From contig NZ_BMYD01000004.1 in NCBI RefSeq assembly GCF_014652095.1, positions 186,001 through 250,000 on the forward strand: a stretch of DNA of 64,000 nt, read 5' to 3'. Below are positions 57,219 through 64,000 of the stretch, one piece after another. The DNA comes from Cognatilysobacter bugurensis (lineage in GTDB: Bacteria; Pseudomonadota; Gammaproteobacteria; Xanthomonadales; Xanthomonadaceae). Numbering within the stretch: position 1 is the first letter of the stretch; each line of letters begins with the position of its first letter. Under the pieces are notes generated by a model. That model was not told the origin of the DNA. It searched no databases and saw only the letters and a list, made by a program, of their open reading frames with translations. The translations under genes were made by a program, and so were the position numbers.

Positions 57219-58628
57219 TCAGGGCGGCGGCGAGAAGTGCTTGCGCAGCCCGGACCAGCATGCCTGGTAATCGCGCTGGCGGTGCTCGGCGTCGAGCGCT
57301 TGGCGTGTGGGGCGGATCACCGAGCGCGACTCGAACATGAAAGCCATCGTGTCGCGGATGACGTCGGGCTTGGATAGATCCGCGTGCGATGCCTTCTCGA
57401 ACGTGGCCGCATCCGGCCCGTGACCCGTCATCGAGTTGTGCAGCGAGCAGCCGCCGGGCGCGAATCCCTCCGCTTTTGCGTCGTACGCGCCGTGCACGAG
57501 CCCCATGAACTCGCTGGCGATGTTGCGATGGAACCACGGCGGCCGGAACGTGTCCTGCATCGCGAGGGTGCGCGGCGGGAAAATCACGAAATCGATGTTG
57601 CTCGTGCCCGGCGTGTCGCTGGCGGAATGCAGCACGAGGAAGATCGACGGGTCGGGATGATCGAAGCTGATCGAGCCGATCGCGTTGAAGTGCCGCAGGT
57701 CGTACTTGTACGGCGCGTAGTTGCCGTGCCAGCCGACGACGTCAAGCGGGGAGTGCGCGATGTCCGCGCGCCACAGGTGGCCCTGGAACTTCGCGATCAG
57801 TTCGAGCTCGCCCTCGCGATCCTCGAACGCCGCGTGCGGCGTGAGGAAGTCGCGCGGGTTCGCGAGGCCATTGCTGCCAATGGGACCGAGGTCCGGCAGG
57901 CGCAGCATCGCGCCGAAGTTCTCGCACACGTACCCGCGCGCGGCGCCGTCCGGCAGCGTGACCGCAAACCGCACGCCACGCGGAATCACCGCGATCTCCT
58001 GCGGCTCGACGTCGAGCACGCCGAGCTCGGTCTCGATGTGCAGCCGGCCCTGCTGCGGCACGATCAGCAGCTCGCCGTCGGCGTCGTAGAAGTAGCGCCC
58101 GTCCATGTCGCGGTTCGCGGCGTACAGGTGCACGCCGAGGCCCGTCTGCGCGGCCGGTCCGCCGTTGCCGGCGACGGTGAACAAGCCATCGACGAAATCT
58201 CGCGGCGCCTCGGCGCCGGGCAGTGGCAACGGGCTCCAGCGCAGCTGGTCCGGCGTGACCGGGCCGGCATGGAAATCGTTGTGGAACGTGGCGGTGGCCG
58301 GGCCTTCGTACAGCGCGAACGTCCCGTGCATGGCCGCGGGCCGGATGCGGTACAGCCAGCTGCGGCGGTTCTCACCGCGCGGTGCGGTGAACGCGGTGCC
58401 GGAGATCTGCTCGGCATAAAGCCCGTACGCGACGCGCTGCGGCGAGTTGCGGCCCACCGGCAGCGTGCCCGGGATCGCCTCGGTCGCGAACTCGTTGCCA
58501 AAGCCGCTCATGTAGCCGCGCGTCGGCACGCGCCCGCTGCGCGCCTCGGCCAGCGGGATCACGTTCTCCGCGTTCTCGATCGCGCGCTCGGTGGCGGCGT
58601 CGGCCGCACCGCTGGCATGGCTCGTCAT
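57219..58628 (-). CDS. hmgA: Homogentisate 1,2-dioxygenase
   Basis: HmgA (469 aa) opens the homogentisate ring with Fe(II). [58 protein letters not shown] and [17 protein letters not shown], with metal-binding His and Glu residues, are present. [14 protein letters not shown] is also conserved. It lies 33 nt after hpd on the same strand. Its product goes to MaiA and FahA at 30855-32590. Confidence 0.97.
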   Translation of the reverse strand: MTSHASGAADAATERAIENAENVIPLAEARSGRVPTRGYMSGFGNEFATEAIPGTLPVGRNSPQRVAYGLYAEQISGTAFTAPRGENRRSWLYRIRPAAMHGTFALYEGPATATFHNDFHAGPVTPDQLRWSPLPLPGAEAPRDFVDGLFTVAGNGGPAAQTGLGVHLYAANRDMDGRYFYDADGELLIVPQQGRLHIETELGVLDVEPQEIAVIPRGVRFAVTLPDGAARGYVCENFGAMLRLPDLGPIGSNGLANPRDFLTPHAAFEDREGELELIAKFQGHLWRADIAHSPLDVVGWHGNYAPYKYDLRHFNAIGSISFDHPDPSIFLVLHSASDTPGTSNIDFVIFPPRTLAMQDTFRPPWFHRNIASEFMGLVHGAYDAKAEGFAPGGCSLHNSMTGHGPDAATFEKASHADLSKPDVIRDTMAFMFESRSVIRPTRQALDAEHRQRDYQACWSGLRKHFSPPP

Positions 58629-58661
58629 CGCTGGATCTCCGGTCGTTTGGACGCGTGCCGC

Positions 58662-59756
58662 TTACAGCACGCCGCGCTTCATCTGGTCGCGCTCGATCGA
58701 CTCGAACAGCGCCTGGAAGTTGCCTTCGCCAAAACCTTCATTGCCCTTGCGCTGGATGATCTCGAAGAAGATCGGCCCGATCGCGTTCTGGGTGAAGATC
58801 TGCAGCAGCTTGCGGCTCTTCGTTTCCGGGTCCGCGTCGATGAGGATCTTGTTGCGGCGCAGGCGCTCGACGTCTTCCTGATGATTCGGGATGCGCTGGT
58901 CGATCACGTCGAAATACGTGTCCGGCGTGTCGAGGAACTCCATGCCCTGCCCGCGCATCGCCTCGATCGTCTCGTAGATGTCATCGGTAAAGCACGCGAT
59001 GTGCTGGATGCCCTCGCCCTTGTACGCGTCGAGGTACTCGTTGATCTGGCTCTTCGGGTCGGACGACTCGTTGAGCGGAATGCGCACGATGCCGTCCGGC
59101 GCGGTCATCGCCTTCGAGACCAGACCCGTCTTCGCGCCCTTGATGTCGAAGTAGCGGATCTCGCGGAAGTTGAACAGACGCTCGTAGTAGTCGCTCCACT
59201 TCTGCATGTTGCCGAAGTAGAGGTTGTGCGTGAGGTGGTCGATGAACGTCAGACCGAAGCCCTTCGGGTGCTGGTCGGCGCCTTCGATCGGCTCGAAGTC
59301 GGCGTCGTACATCGTGCCCGCGTCGCCGTAGCGATCGACGAGATACAGCATGCAGTCACCGATGCCCTTCACGACCGGCGCATCGACCGCCTTGGTCTCG
59401 GGCTTGTTGTCGATCGCTTCGCCGCCGTTGCCGAGCACGACCTGGCAGACCTCGTCGGAGGGCTTGCGGAAGCGGATCGCGAAGCCGCAGGCGCTGGGCC
59501 CGTGGGCCTTTGCGAAATCCGCGGCAAAGCTGTCGGGGTCCTCGTTGACGAGAAAATTCACGCCGCCCTGGCGGTAGACGGTGATCGGCCGCGACTTGTG
59601 CTTGAGCACCGCGGTGAAGCCCATCTTGCGGAAGTACTCGTGGAGCACCGCGCCCTGGCCTTCCGGCGCTGCGAACTCGACGAATTCGAAGCCGTCGATG
59701 CCGAGCGGATTTTCGAACGTGGTGACCTGCATGCCGAGGTTGGGTTGGGCGTTCAT
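58662..59756 (-). CDS. hpd: 4-hydroxyphenylpyruvate dioxygenase
   Basis: Hpd (364 aa) makes homogentisate from 4-hydroxyphenylpyruvate. The Fe(II) ligands are in IDHLTHNLYFG, GIQHIACFT and GPIFFEIIQRKGNEGFGEGNFQALFES. ATG at 59756 gives MNAQPNLGM and removes an Arg-rich extension. A strong promoter and palindromic operator lie upstream, shared with the divergent marR gene. Confidence 0.97.
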   Translation of the reverse strand: MNAQPNLGMQVTTFENPLGIDGFEFVEFAAPEGQGAVLHEYFRKMGFTAVLKHKSRPITVYRQGGVNFLVNEDPDSFAADFAKAHGPSACGFAIRFRKPSDEVCQVVLGNGGEAIDNKPETKAVDAPVVKGIGDCMLYLVDRYGDAGTMYDADFEPIEGADQHPKGFGLTFIDHLTHNLYFGNMQKWSDYYERLFNFREIRYFDIKGAKTGLVSKAMTAPDGIVRIPLNESSDPKSQINEYLDAYKGEGIQHIACFTDDIYETIEAMRGQGMEFLDTPDTYFDVIDQRIPNHQEDVERLRRNKILIDADPETKSRKLLQIFTQNAIGPIFFEIIQRKGNEGFGEGNFQALFESIERDQMKRGVL

Positions 59757-59828
59757 CGGAAAACTCCTGGCTCGAATCAAGGGCGATGCCGCGCGCTTCG
59801 GCGTGCATCGGGAGGACGGTCGCCGCGC

Positions 59829-59857
59829 TTGCACGGCCTGCCCGAACCTTATAGTTT
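59829..59857 (+). promoter_or_regulatory. Candidate promoter of the marR gene
   Basis: TTGCAC (59829-59834), a 17-nt spacer, and TAGTTT (59852-59857) form a plausible plus-strand promoter whose -10 overlaps the left arm of the operator, consistent with autoregulation. Confidence 0.5.
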
Positions 59858-59876
59858 CAGATGAAACCATTTGCAA
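59848..59876 (-). promoter_or_regulatory. Promoter of hpd-hmgA
   Basis: On the minus strand, TTGCAA (59871-59876), a 17-nt spacer, and TATAAG (59848-59853) make a good sigma-70 promoter. The spacer contains the whole palindrome, so a bound regulator would block RNA polymerase. Confidence 0.75.
59854..59867. promoter_or_regulatory. Palindromic operator between hpd and marR
   Basis: GTTTCA-GA-TGAAAC is a perfect 6-bp inverted repeat placed between the -35 and -10 of hpd and over the -10 of marR. It is the natural site for the MarR-family protein encoded 22 nt to its right. Confidence 0.7.
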
Positions 59877-59889
59877 GGCGCGGCGCCGC

Positions 59890-60354
59890 ATGACCGCCGA
59901 ACTCGATCTCGAGCACTTCCTGCCCTACCGCCTGTCCGTGCTCAGCAACCGGGTGAGCGGCGCGATCGCGCGCGTGTATTCGGAGCGCTTCGACCTCGGC
60001 ATTACCGAGTGGCGGGTGATCGCAGTGCTCGGCCGGTACCCGGAGCTCTCCGCCGGCGAGGTCGCGCAGCGCACGGCGATGGACAAGGTCGCGGTCAGCC
60101 GCGCGGTCGCACGCCTGCTCGAGGGCGGCCGGCTCGAGCGCGACGTCAGCGACGCCGACCGCCGGCGCTCGGTGCTGCGGCTGTCGGAGGCGGGCCGCGC
60201 GATCCTCGCCGAGGTCGCGCCGCACGCGCTGGCATTCGAGCAGCGGCTGCTCGCGGGCATGGCTGCCGACGAGCGCGACGCGCTGTTCCGCCTGCTCGAC
60301 CGCCTCGATGCGCTCGAGCTGCAGGCCGAGGCGGAGTTGGACGCTCCGCAGTGA
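59890..60354 (+). CDS. MarR-family transcriptional regulator, likely of tyrosine catabolism
   Basis: A 154 aa winged-helix protein. GITEWRVIAVLGRYPELSAGEVAQRTAMDKVAVSRAV forms the recognition part around residues 36-72, and RDVSDADRRRSVLRLSEAG is the wing. ATG 59890 is preferred by promoter spacing. It is divergent from hpd, so it probably represses hpd-hmgA in the absence of a ligand such as homogentisate. The ligand is inferred. Confidence 0.88.
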   Translation: MTAELDLEHFLPYRLSVLSNRVSGAIARVYSERFDLGITEWRVIAVLGRYPELSAGEVAQRTAMDKVAVSRAVARLLEGGRLERDVSDADRRRSVLRLSEAGRAILAEVAPHALAFEQRLLAGMAADERDALFRLLDRLDALELQAEAELDAPQ

Positions 60355-60370
60355 CCTGATGCGTTGACAC

Positions 60371-60407
60371 AAAAAAGGACGGCGGCCTTGTGGCCGCCGT
60401 CCGTTTT
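60371..60407. terminator. Bidirectional intrinsic terminator
   Basis: GGACGGCGGCC (60377-60387) pairs with GGCCGCCGTCC (60392-60402) with loop TTGT. A6 precedes and GTTTT follows, so it serves the convergent marR and peptide-transporter transcripts. Confidence 0.92.
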
Positions 60408-60421
60408 CCAGCCGTGCGCGA

Positions 60422-62017
60422 TCAGCGGCGCTTGGGCTTTTCTTCCACTTCCAGATGCATGCCCGGCGCGCCCTTCTCGGCCAGCTGGTCGCGGCCGGCG
60501 AGGTCGGTGTCGTCGCGCAGCGTGTTCAGGTGCATCAAGCGCTTGATCAGCGGGGCCACCACGAGCATGCCGATGCCGACTGCCACTGCGGTCCAGCCCA
60601 CCGTCGAGTAGACCTCGATCACGCGCTCGGAGCCCGCGTTCTCGACGCCCTCGGCGCCGGTCGCCGACGCGATCAGGCCGGCAGCGAAGTTGCCCGTCGC
60701 CGAGGCGAAGAACCAGGTGCCCATGATCAGGCTGGCCATGTGCGCCGGCGCCAGACGGTTCATTGCCGACAGACCCACCGGCGACAGGCACAGCTCGCCG
60801 GTCGTGTGCAGCAGGTAGATCAGGAAAATGAACACAACCGGGGTCAGCCCACCGGTCGCGCGGTCACCCGCCACCAGCACCAGGAAGCCAAGGCCGACCT
60901 GGATCACGCCAAGCGCGAACTTCGCCGGAGCGGACGGCTCCATGCCCCGACGTCCCAGCCACAGCCACAGCGACGCGAACAGCGGCGCGAGCAGCACGAT
61001 GTAGATCGCATTGATCGACTGGAACACCGAAGCCGGCACCGTGATGCCGAAGATCGTGCGCTCGACGTCGCGGTCGGTGTAGAGGTTCAGCGACGAACCG
61101 GCCTGCTCGAACAGCGCCCAGAACAGGATCGAGCCGACGATGAGGTAGAGCGCGGCGATGATGCGGTCGCGGTCTTCCTTCGGCAGCTTGAACACCGCGG
61201 TGAACAGCACGTACGCGACGAGGATCGCGCCCGCGCCCATCAGCAGGAAGCCGACCAGCGACTGGTACTGGATCATGATCCAGACCAGGCCGACGCCGAG
61301 GATGCTGAGGATGTAGAGCAGCCACTCGAAGCGGATGCCCATGACCTTCGAGTTCAGGCGCTCGGGGTTCTTGGACTCGCCGCGGCCCAGCAGCAGCGGC
61401 TTGCCCCACATGAACACCAGAAGGCCCAGCAGCATGCCGATGCCCGCCGCACCGAAGCCGTAGGCCCAGCCGTAGGTCTGGCCCAGCCAACCGGCGACGA
61501 TCGCACCGAGCGCCGCGCCGAGGTTGATGCCCATGTAGAAGATCGTGTACGCCGGATCGCGCCGCACGTCGGTGCGCGAGTACAGCTGGCCCACGATCAC
61601 CGAGATGTTGGCCTTCAAAAAGCCCGAGCCGACGATGATGAAGCTCAGCGCAAGCCAGAAGATGTTGATGGCCGCGCCTTCCTGCCCACCGTCGCCCTCG
61701 AACGCCATGAGGAAGTGACCAAACGTCAGCAGCACGGCGCCGAACAGCACCGCCTTGCGCTGCCCGAGATAACGGTCGGCGAGGTAGCCGCCGATCACCG
61801 GCGTGATGTAGACCAGCGCGGTGTACGCGCCGTAGATCACCGACGCTTCGCTGTCGGAGAACAGCCAGTGCTGCACGAGATAGAAGATCAGCAGCGCACG
61901 CATGCCGTAGTAGGAGAAGCGCTCCCACATCTCGGCGAAGAACAGCACGAACAGGCCGCGTGGATGGCCGAGGATGGTCCTGCCTTCTTCGCCGCTTAAA
62001 CCTTGAGTCGACTTCAT
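60422..62017 (-). CDS. POT-family proton-dependent peptide transporter
   Basis: A 531 aa MFS transporter of the PTR2/POT family. FAEMWERFSYYGMRALLIFYL carries the ExxERFxYYG proton-coupling motif near residue 29. FYMGINLGAALGAIVAGWLG is the PTR2 signature near residue 158, and HTTGELCLSPVGLSAMN is later. It would import di- and tripeptides. The start at 62017 follows a purine-rich site. The longer-loop form resembles xanthomonad DtpT-like proteins. Confidence 0.93.
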   Translation of the reverse strand: MKSTQGLSGEEGRTILGHPRGLFVLFFAEMWERFSYYGMRALLIFYLVQHWLFSDSEASVIYGAYTALVYITPVIGGYLADRYLGQRKAVLFGAVLLTFGHFLMAFEGDGGQEGAAINIFWLALSFIIVGSGFLKANISVIVGQLYSRTDVRRDPAYTIFYMGINLGAALGAIVAGWLGQTYGWAYGFGAAGIGMLLGLLVFMWGKPLLLGRGESKNPERLNSKVMGIRFEWLLYILSILGVGLVWIMIQYQSLVGFLLMGAGAILVAYVLFTAVFKLPKEDRDRIIAALYLIVGSILFWALFEQAGSSLNLYTDRDVERTIFGITVPASVFQSINAIYIVLLAPLFASLWLWLGRRGMEPSAPAKFALGVIQVGLGFLVLVAGDRATGGLTPVVFIFLIYLLHTTGELCLSPVGLSAMNRLAPAHMASLIMGTWFFASATGNFAAGLIASATGAEGVENAGSERVIEVYSTVGWTAVAVGIGMLVVAPLIKRLMHLNTLRDDTDLAGRDQLAEKGAPGMHLEVEEKPKRR

Positions 62018-62100
62018 GCGTGGTAATTCCTGGTGATGCCAGCGGCCGTGGAGAGAACAAGTGGACATGCGGCAGCGGAGCCGCCGCGCCCGGCCGCAAG

Positions 62101-62129
62101 GTGTAACCGTTGCGATACGGCCGAGTCAA
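62101..62129 (-). promoter_or_regulatory. Candidate promoter of the peptide transporter gene
   Basis: On the minus strand, TTGACT (62124-62129), a 17-nt spacer, and TTACAC (62101-62106) lie about 85 nt before the start. The -35 is strong and the -10 weak. Confidence 0.4.
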
Positions 62130-62180
62130 ACCGCCGTGCGATGGTGCAACGCAGCGTCTGCACCGTCCAAACCCAAACGA

Positions 62181-62205
62181 AAACGGCCTGCATGGCAGGC
62201 CGTTT
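62181..62205 (-). terminator. Probable terminator downstream of the AbgT gene
   Basis: AAACGGCCTGC (62181-62191) pairs with GCAGGCCGTTT (62195-62205) around an ATG loop. On the minus strand it is followed by an interrupted T-rich stretch, 17 nt past the AbgT stop. Confidence 0.7.
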
Positions 62206-62221
62206 CGCTATCCGGGGCCGG

Positions 62222-63808
62222 TCAAAGACCGGTCGGGTATGTGTAGCTCGCGCCGATCCCCAGCGGGATGCCCAGGGCCCAGAACAGCAACAGGAACGCG
62301 GTCCACAGCACCAGCAGCGCGATGGAGAACGGCAGCATAAGCGCCAGCAGCGTGCCGATGCCGGCGGATTTCACGTACTTCTGGCAGAACACCACGATCA
62401 GCGGGAAGTACGGCATCAGCGGGGTGATGATGTTCGTGCTCGAATCGCCGACCCGGTACGCCGCTTGCGTCAGGTCGGGCGAGATGCCCAGCTGCATCAG
62501 CATCGGCACCATGATCGCCCCGATCAGGGCCCACTTCGCCGACGCCGAGCCGACCACGAGGTTGACCAGGCCGGTCAGCAGCACGATGCCGACCAGCGTG
62601 AGCGCGGTCGGAAAGCCCATCGCCTGCAGCCAGTTCGCGCCCTTGATCGCGAGCAGCGCGCCGAGGTTGCTCTGCGCGAATGCATAGATGAACTGCGCCG
62701 CGAAGAACGCCATCACGATGTAGTAGCCCATCCCGCTCATGGCCTTCGCCATGCCGGCGATGACGTCGCGGTGGGTCTTCACCGTGCCGGCGAGATAGCC
62801 GTACACGACGCCGGGGAGCAGGAAGAACAGGAAGATCAGCGCCACGATCGACTGCATCAGGGGCGCCTGCGCGACCACCAGCTGGCCGGCCGCATCAGCC
62901 GGCGCATCGGCTGGTGCGCGCCAGGCCGAATCGGCCGGCAGCGCGGTGAGCACCAGCAGCACCGCGCCCGCGATCATGACCGCCACCGCGACCCACAGCG
63001 CACGTCGCTCGGCGGGTGCGAGCGGCTCCATCGCCGGCAGTTGGGACGTGTCGGCGTCGACCGCCGTGCCCTTCAGACGGGGCTCGATGACCCGGTCCGT
63101 CAGGAACCAGCCGACGAGAATCACCAGCACCGCCGACGCGGTGGTGAAGAAGTAATTGTTCAGCGGGCTGATCACGAGCGTCGGCTCGATGATGCGCCCG
63201 GCTTCCTGGGTGATCGCGGCGAGCAGCGGATCGAGGCTGGATGGCAGGAACATCGTGGCCGAGAACCCGCCCGACACGCCCGCGAACGCCGCCGCGATGC
63301 CTGCAAGCGGATGGCGGCCCGCGGCATAGAAGATCACCGCGCCGAGCGGGATCACGAGCACGTAGCCCGCGTCGACCGCGACGTGGCTGAGGATGCCCAC
63401 GCCGATCAGGACCGGGGTCAGCAGCATGCGCGACGTCACCGCGAGGATCGCGCGTAGGCCGGCATTGATGAAGCCGGTGTGCTCGGCGACGCCGAGGCCG
63501 AGCATCGCGACGAGCACCACGCCGAGCGGCGCGAACGTCACGAACGTGTTGACCATCGTCGCGAGGAAGCCGGTGAAGCTGGTGCCCGCGAGCAGGTTCT
63601 TGATCGCGATCGGCTCTCCGCTGCGCGGGTCGATCTCGCCGAACGTCATAGTCGACAGCAGCGCGGACACCGCCCACACCACGAGCATCAACATCAGGAA
63701 CAGCACCGCCGGGTCCGGCAGTCGATTGCCGACACGCTCGACGCCGTCCAGGAACCGGTTGATCGCGCCGCGCGGTGCCGGCGATGGGGACGGATTCGGC
63801 TGGCTCAC
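62222..63808 (-). CDS. AbgT-family transporter
   Basis: A 528 aa membrane protein of the AbgT family (p-aminobenzoyl-glutamate uptake in E. coli; antimetabolite efflux in others). VERVGNRLPDPAVLFLMLML, GVAEHTGFINAGLRAIL, SHVAVDAGYVLVIPLGAVIFYAAGRHPLAG, around residues 148-177, and WALIGAIMVPMLMQLGISPD are typical. GTG 63808 has GGGAG 5 nt upstream and gives an MSQ-like start. GTG 63832 is an alternative with AGGA upstream. The substrate is uncertain. Confidence 0.9.
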   Translation of the reverse strand: MSQPNPSPSPAPRGAINRFLDGVERVGNRLPDPAVLFLMLMLVVWAVSALLSTMTFGEIDPRSGEPIAIKNLLAGTSFTGFLATMVNTFVTFAPLGVVLVAMLGLGVAEHTGFINAGLRAILAVTSRMLLTPVLIGVGILSHVAVDAGYVLVIPLGAVIFYAAGRHPLAGIAAAFAGVSGGFSATMFLPSSLDPLLAAITQEAGRIIEPTLVISPLNNYFFTTASAVLVILVGWFLTDRVIEPRLKGTAVDADTSQLPAMEPLAPAERRALWVAVAVMIAGAVLLVLTALPADSAWRAPADAPADAAGQLVVAQAPLMQSIVALIFLFFLLPGVVYGYLAGTVKTHRDVIAGMAKAMSGMGYYIVMAFFAAQFIYAFAQSNLGALLAIKGANWLQAMGFPTALTLVGIVLLTGLVNLVVGSASAKWALIGAIMVPMLMQLGISPDLTQAAYRVGDSSTNIITPLMPYFPLIVVFCQKYVKSAGIGTLLALMLPFSIALLVLWTAFLLLFWALGIPLGIGASYTYPTGL

Positions 63809-63851
63809 GCGACGGCTCCCGGATGCAATCACGCCATCCTAACAGTCGCCT

Positions 63852-64000
63852 TCACACGCCGGATGTGCCGCTTTCCACGGGCAATCCGTAGGCGCCGCCT
63901 GCGCCGACCGTCGTGCGCACCTCGAACAGCTCCGGGAAGAATGTCTGGTCCAGCGCCTGGCGCAGGAAGCCGACGCCGGTCGACCCGCCGGTGCCGCGCT
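63852..64000 (-). CDS. kynA: Tryptophan 2,3-dioxygenase, C-terminal end (partial)
   Basis: The minus strand reads without a stop from the right edge to TGA at 63852-63854, giving the last 48 residues. [17 protein letters not shown] and [10 protein letters not shown] match the end of tryptophan 2,3-dioxygenase, where the GTGGSxG loop closes over the haem and substrate. The rest lies outside the window. It would make N-formylkynurenine, adding tryptophan breakdown to the tyrosine breakdown nearby. Confidence 0.85.
   Translation of the reverse strand, partial: RGTGGSTGVGFLRQALDQTFFPELFEVRTTVGAGGAYGLPVESGTSGV

Noticed and set aside
57384-59864. An 826-codon plus-strand open frame
   Set aside because: It lies opposite hmgA and hpd, both firmly identified, and has no recognisable motif.
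60455-61999. A 514-codon plus-strand frame
   Set aside because: Antisense to the POT transporter, rich in Arg, Gln and His as expected for a GC-rich shadow.

Overview
The window reads as chromosome from a high-GC gammaproteobacterium of the Xanthomonadales/Lysobacterales. Supporting signs are a Clp-type CRP homologue divergent from speD, a trpEGD-ABM-trpC cluster, a coq7-type ubiquinone hydroxylase, PilU, and a polysaccharide locus lying exactly between etfBA and metB, the known site of the hypervariable LPS locus in xanthomonads. No phage, transposon, integrase or CRISPR array is visible.

Layout. 1-889 holds the start of a reprolysin-like metalloprotease running off the left edge. 1036-3907 encodes the two subunits of a 3-oxoacid CoA-transferase and a bifunctional GDP-mannose pyrophosphorylase/phosphomannose isomerase. 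4056-5851 is etfB-etfA. 6537-24908 is one minus-strand array of 14 genes joined almost entirely by ATGA, GTGA or TGATG overlaps. Its upstream half (GT4, Wzm, Wzt, DUF4214/coiled-coil methyltransferase, Rmd, Gmd, three-domain glycosyltransferase) looks like an ABC-exported D-rhamnose-type O-antigen. Its downstream half (YfhO-like GT-C protein, nucleotidyltransferase, epimerase, GtrB-like GT2, CapD-like dehydratase, methyltransferase, small EamA/SMR membrane protein) looks like a three-component periplasmic glycosylation module with its own sugar-modifying enzymes. 24960-27642 carries cystathionine gamma-synthase/lyase and cystathionine beta-synthase.

27765-35710 contains ydcH-like, a candidate small RNA, a DUF4398/OmpA envelope pair, pilU, maiA-fahA, tRNA-Gln(CTG), rplM-rpsI, a GlcF-like Fe-S protein and coq7. 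35816-49396 contains speD, clp, a GNAT, the trp cluster, a YegS-like lipid kinase, a second candidate small RNA, rpe, an outer-membrane barrel, a J-domain protein, purC, a DUF962 protein and a DMT permease. 49653-55484 is a complete six-gene Mrp Na+/H+ antiporter operon with fused MrpA-MrpB. 55492-64000 holds a YrbG-type exchanger, a lipoprotein, hmgA-hpd with a divergent MarR regulator, a POT peptide transporter, an AbgT transporter and the 3' end of tryptophan 2,3-dioxygenase.

How the parts connect. ManC, Gmd and Rmd form a GDP-mannose to GDP-D-rhamnose route feeding the O-antigen. Hpd, HmgA, MaiA and FahA complete homogentisate breakdown to fumarate and acetoacetate, and the CoA-transferase can activate the acetoacetate. 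The two halves of the tyrosine pathway are about 25 kb apart but carry related inverted-repeat sequences in front of them. CBS and the gamma-enzyme suggest transsulfuration. Least explained are the polysaccharide operon with its periplasmic decoration module and two intergenic small-RNA candidates with their own terminators.
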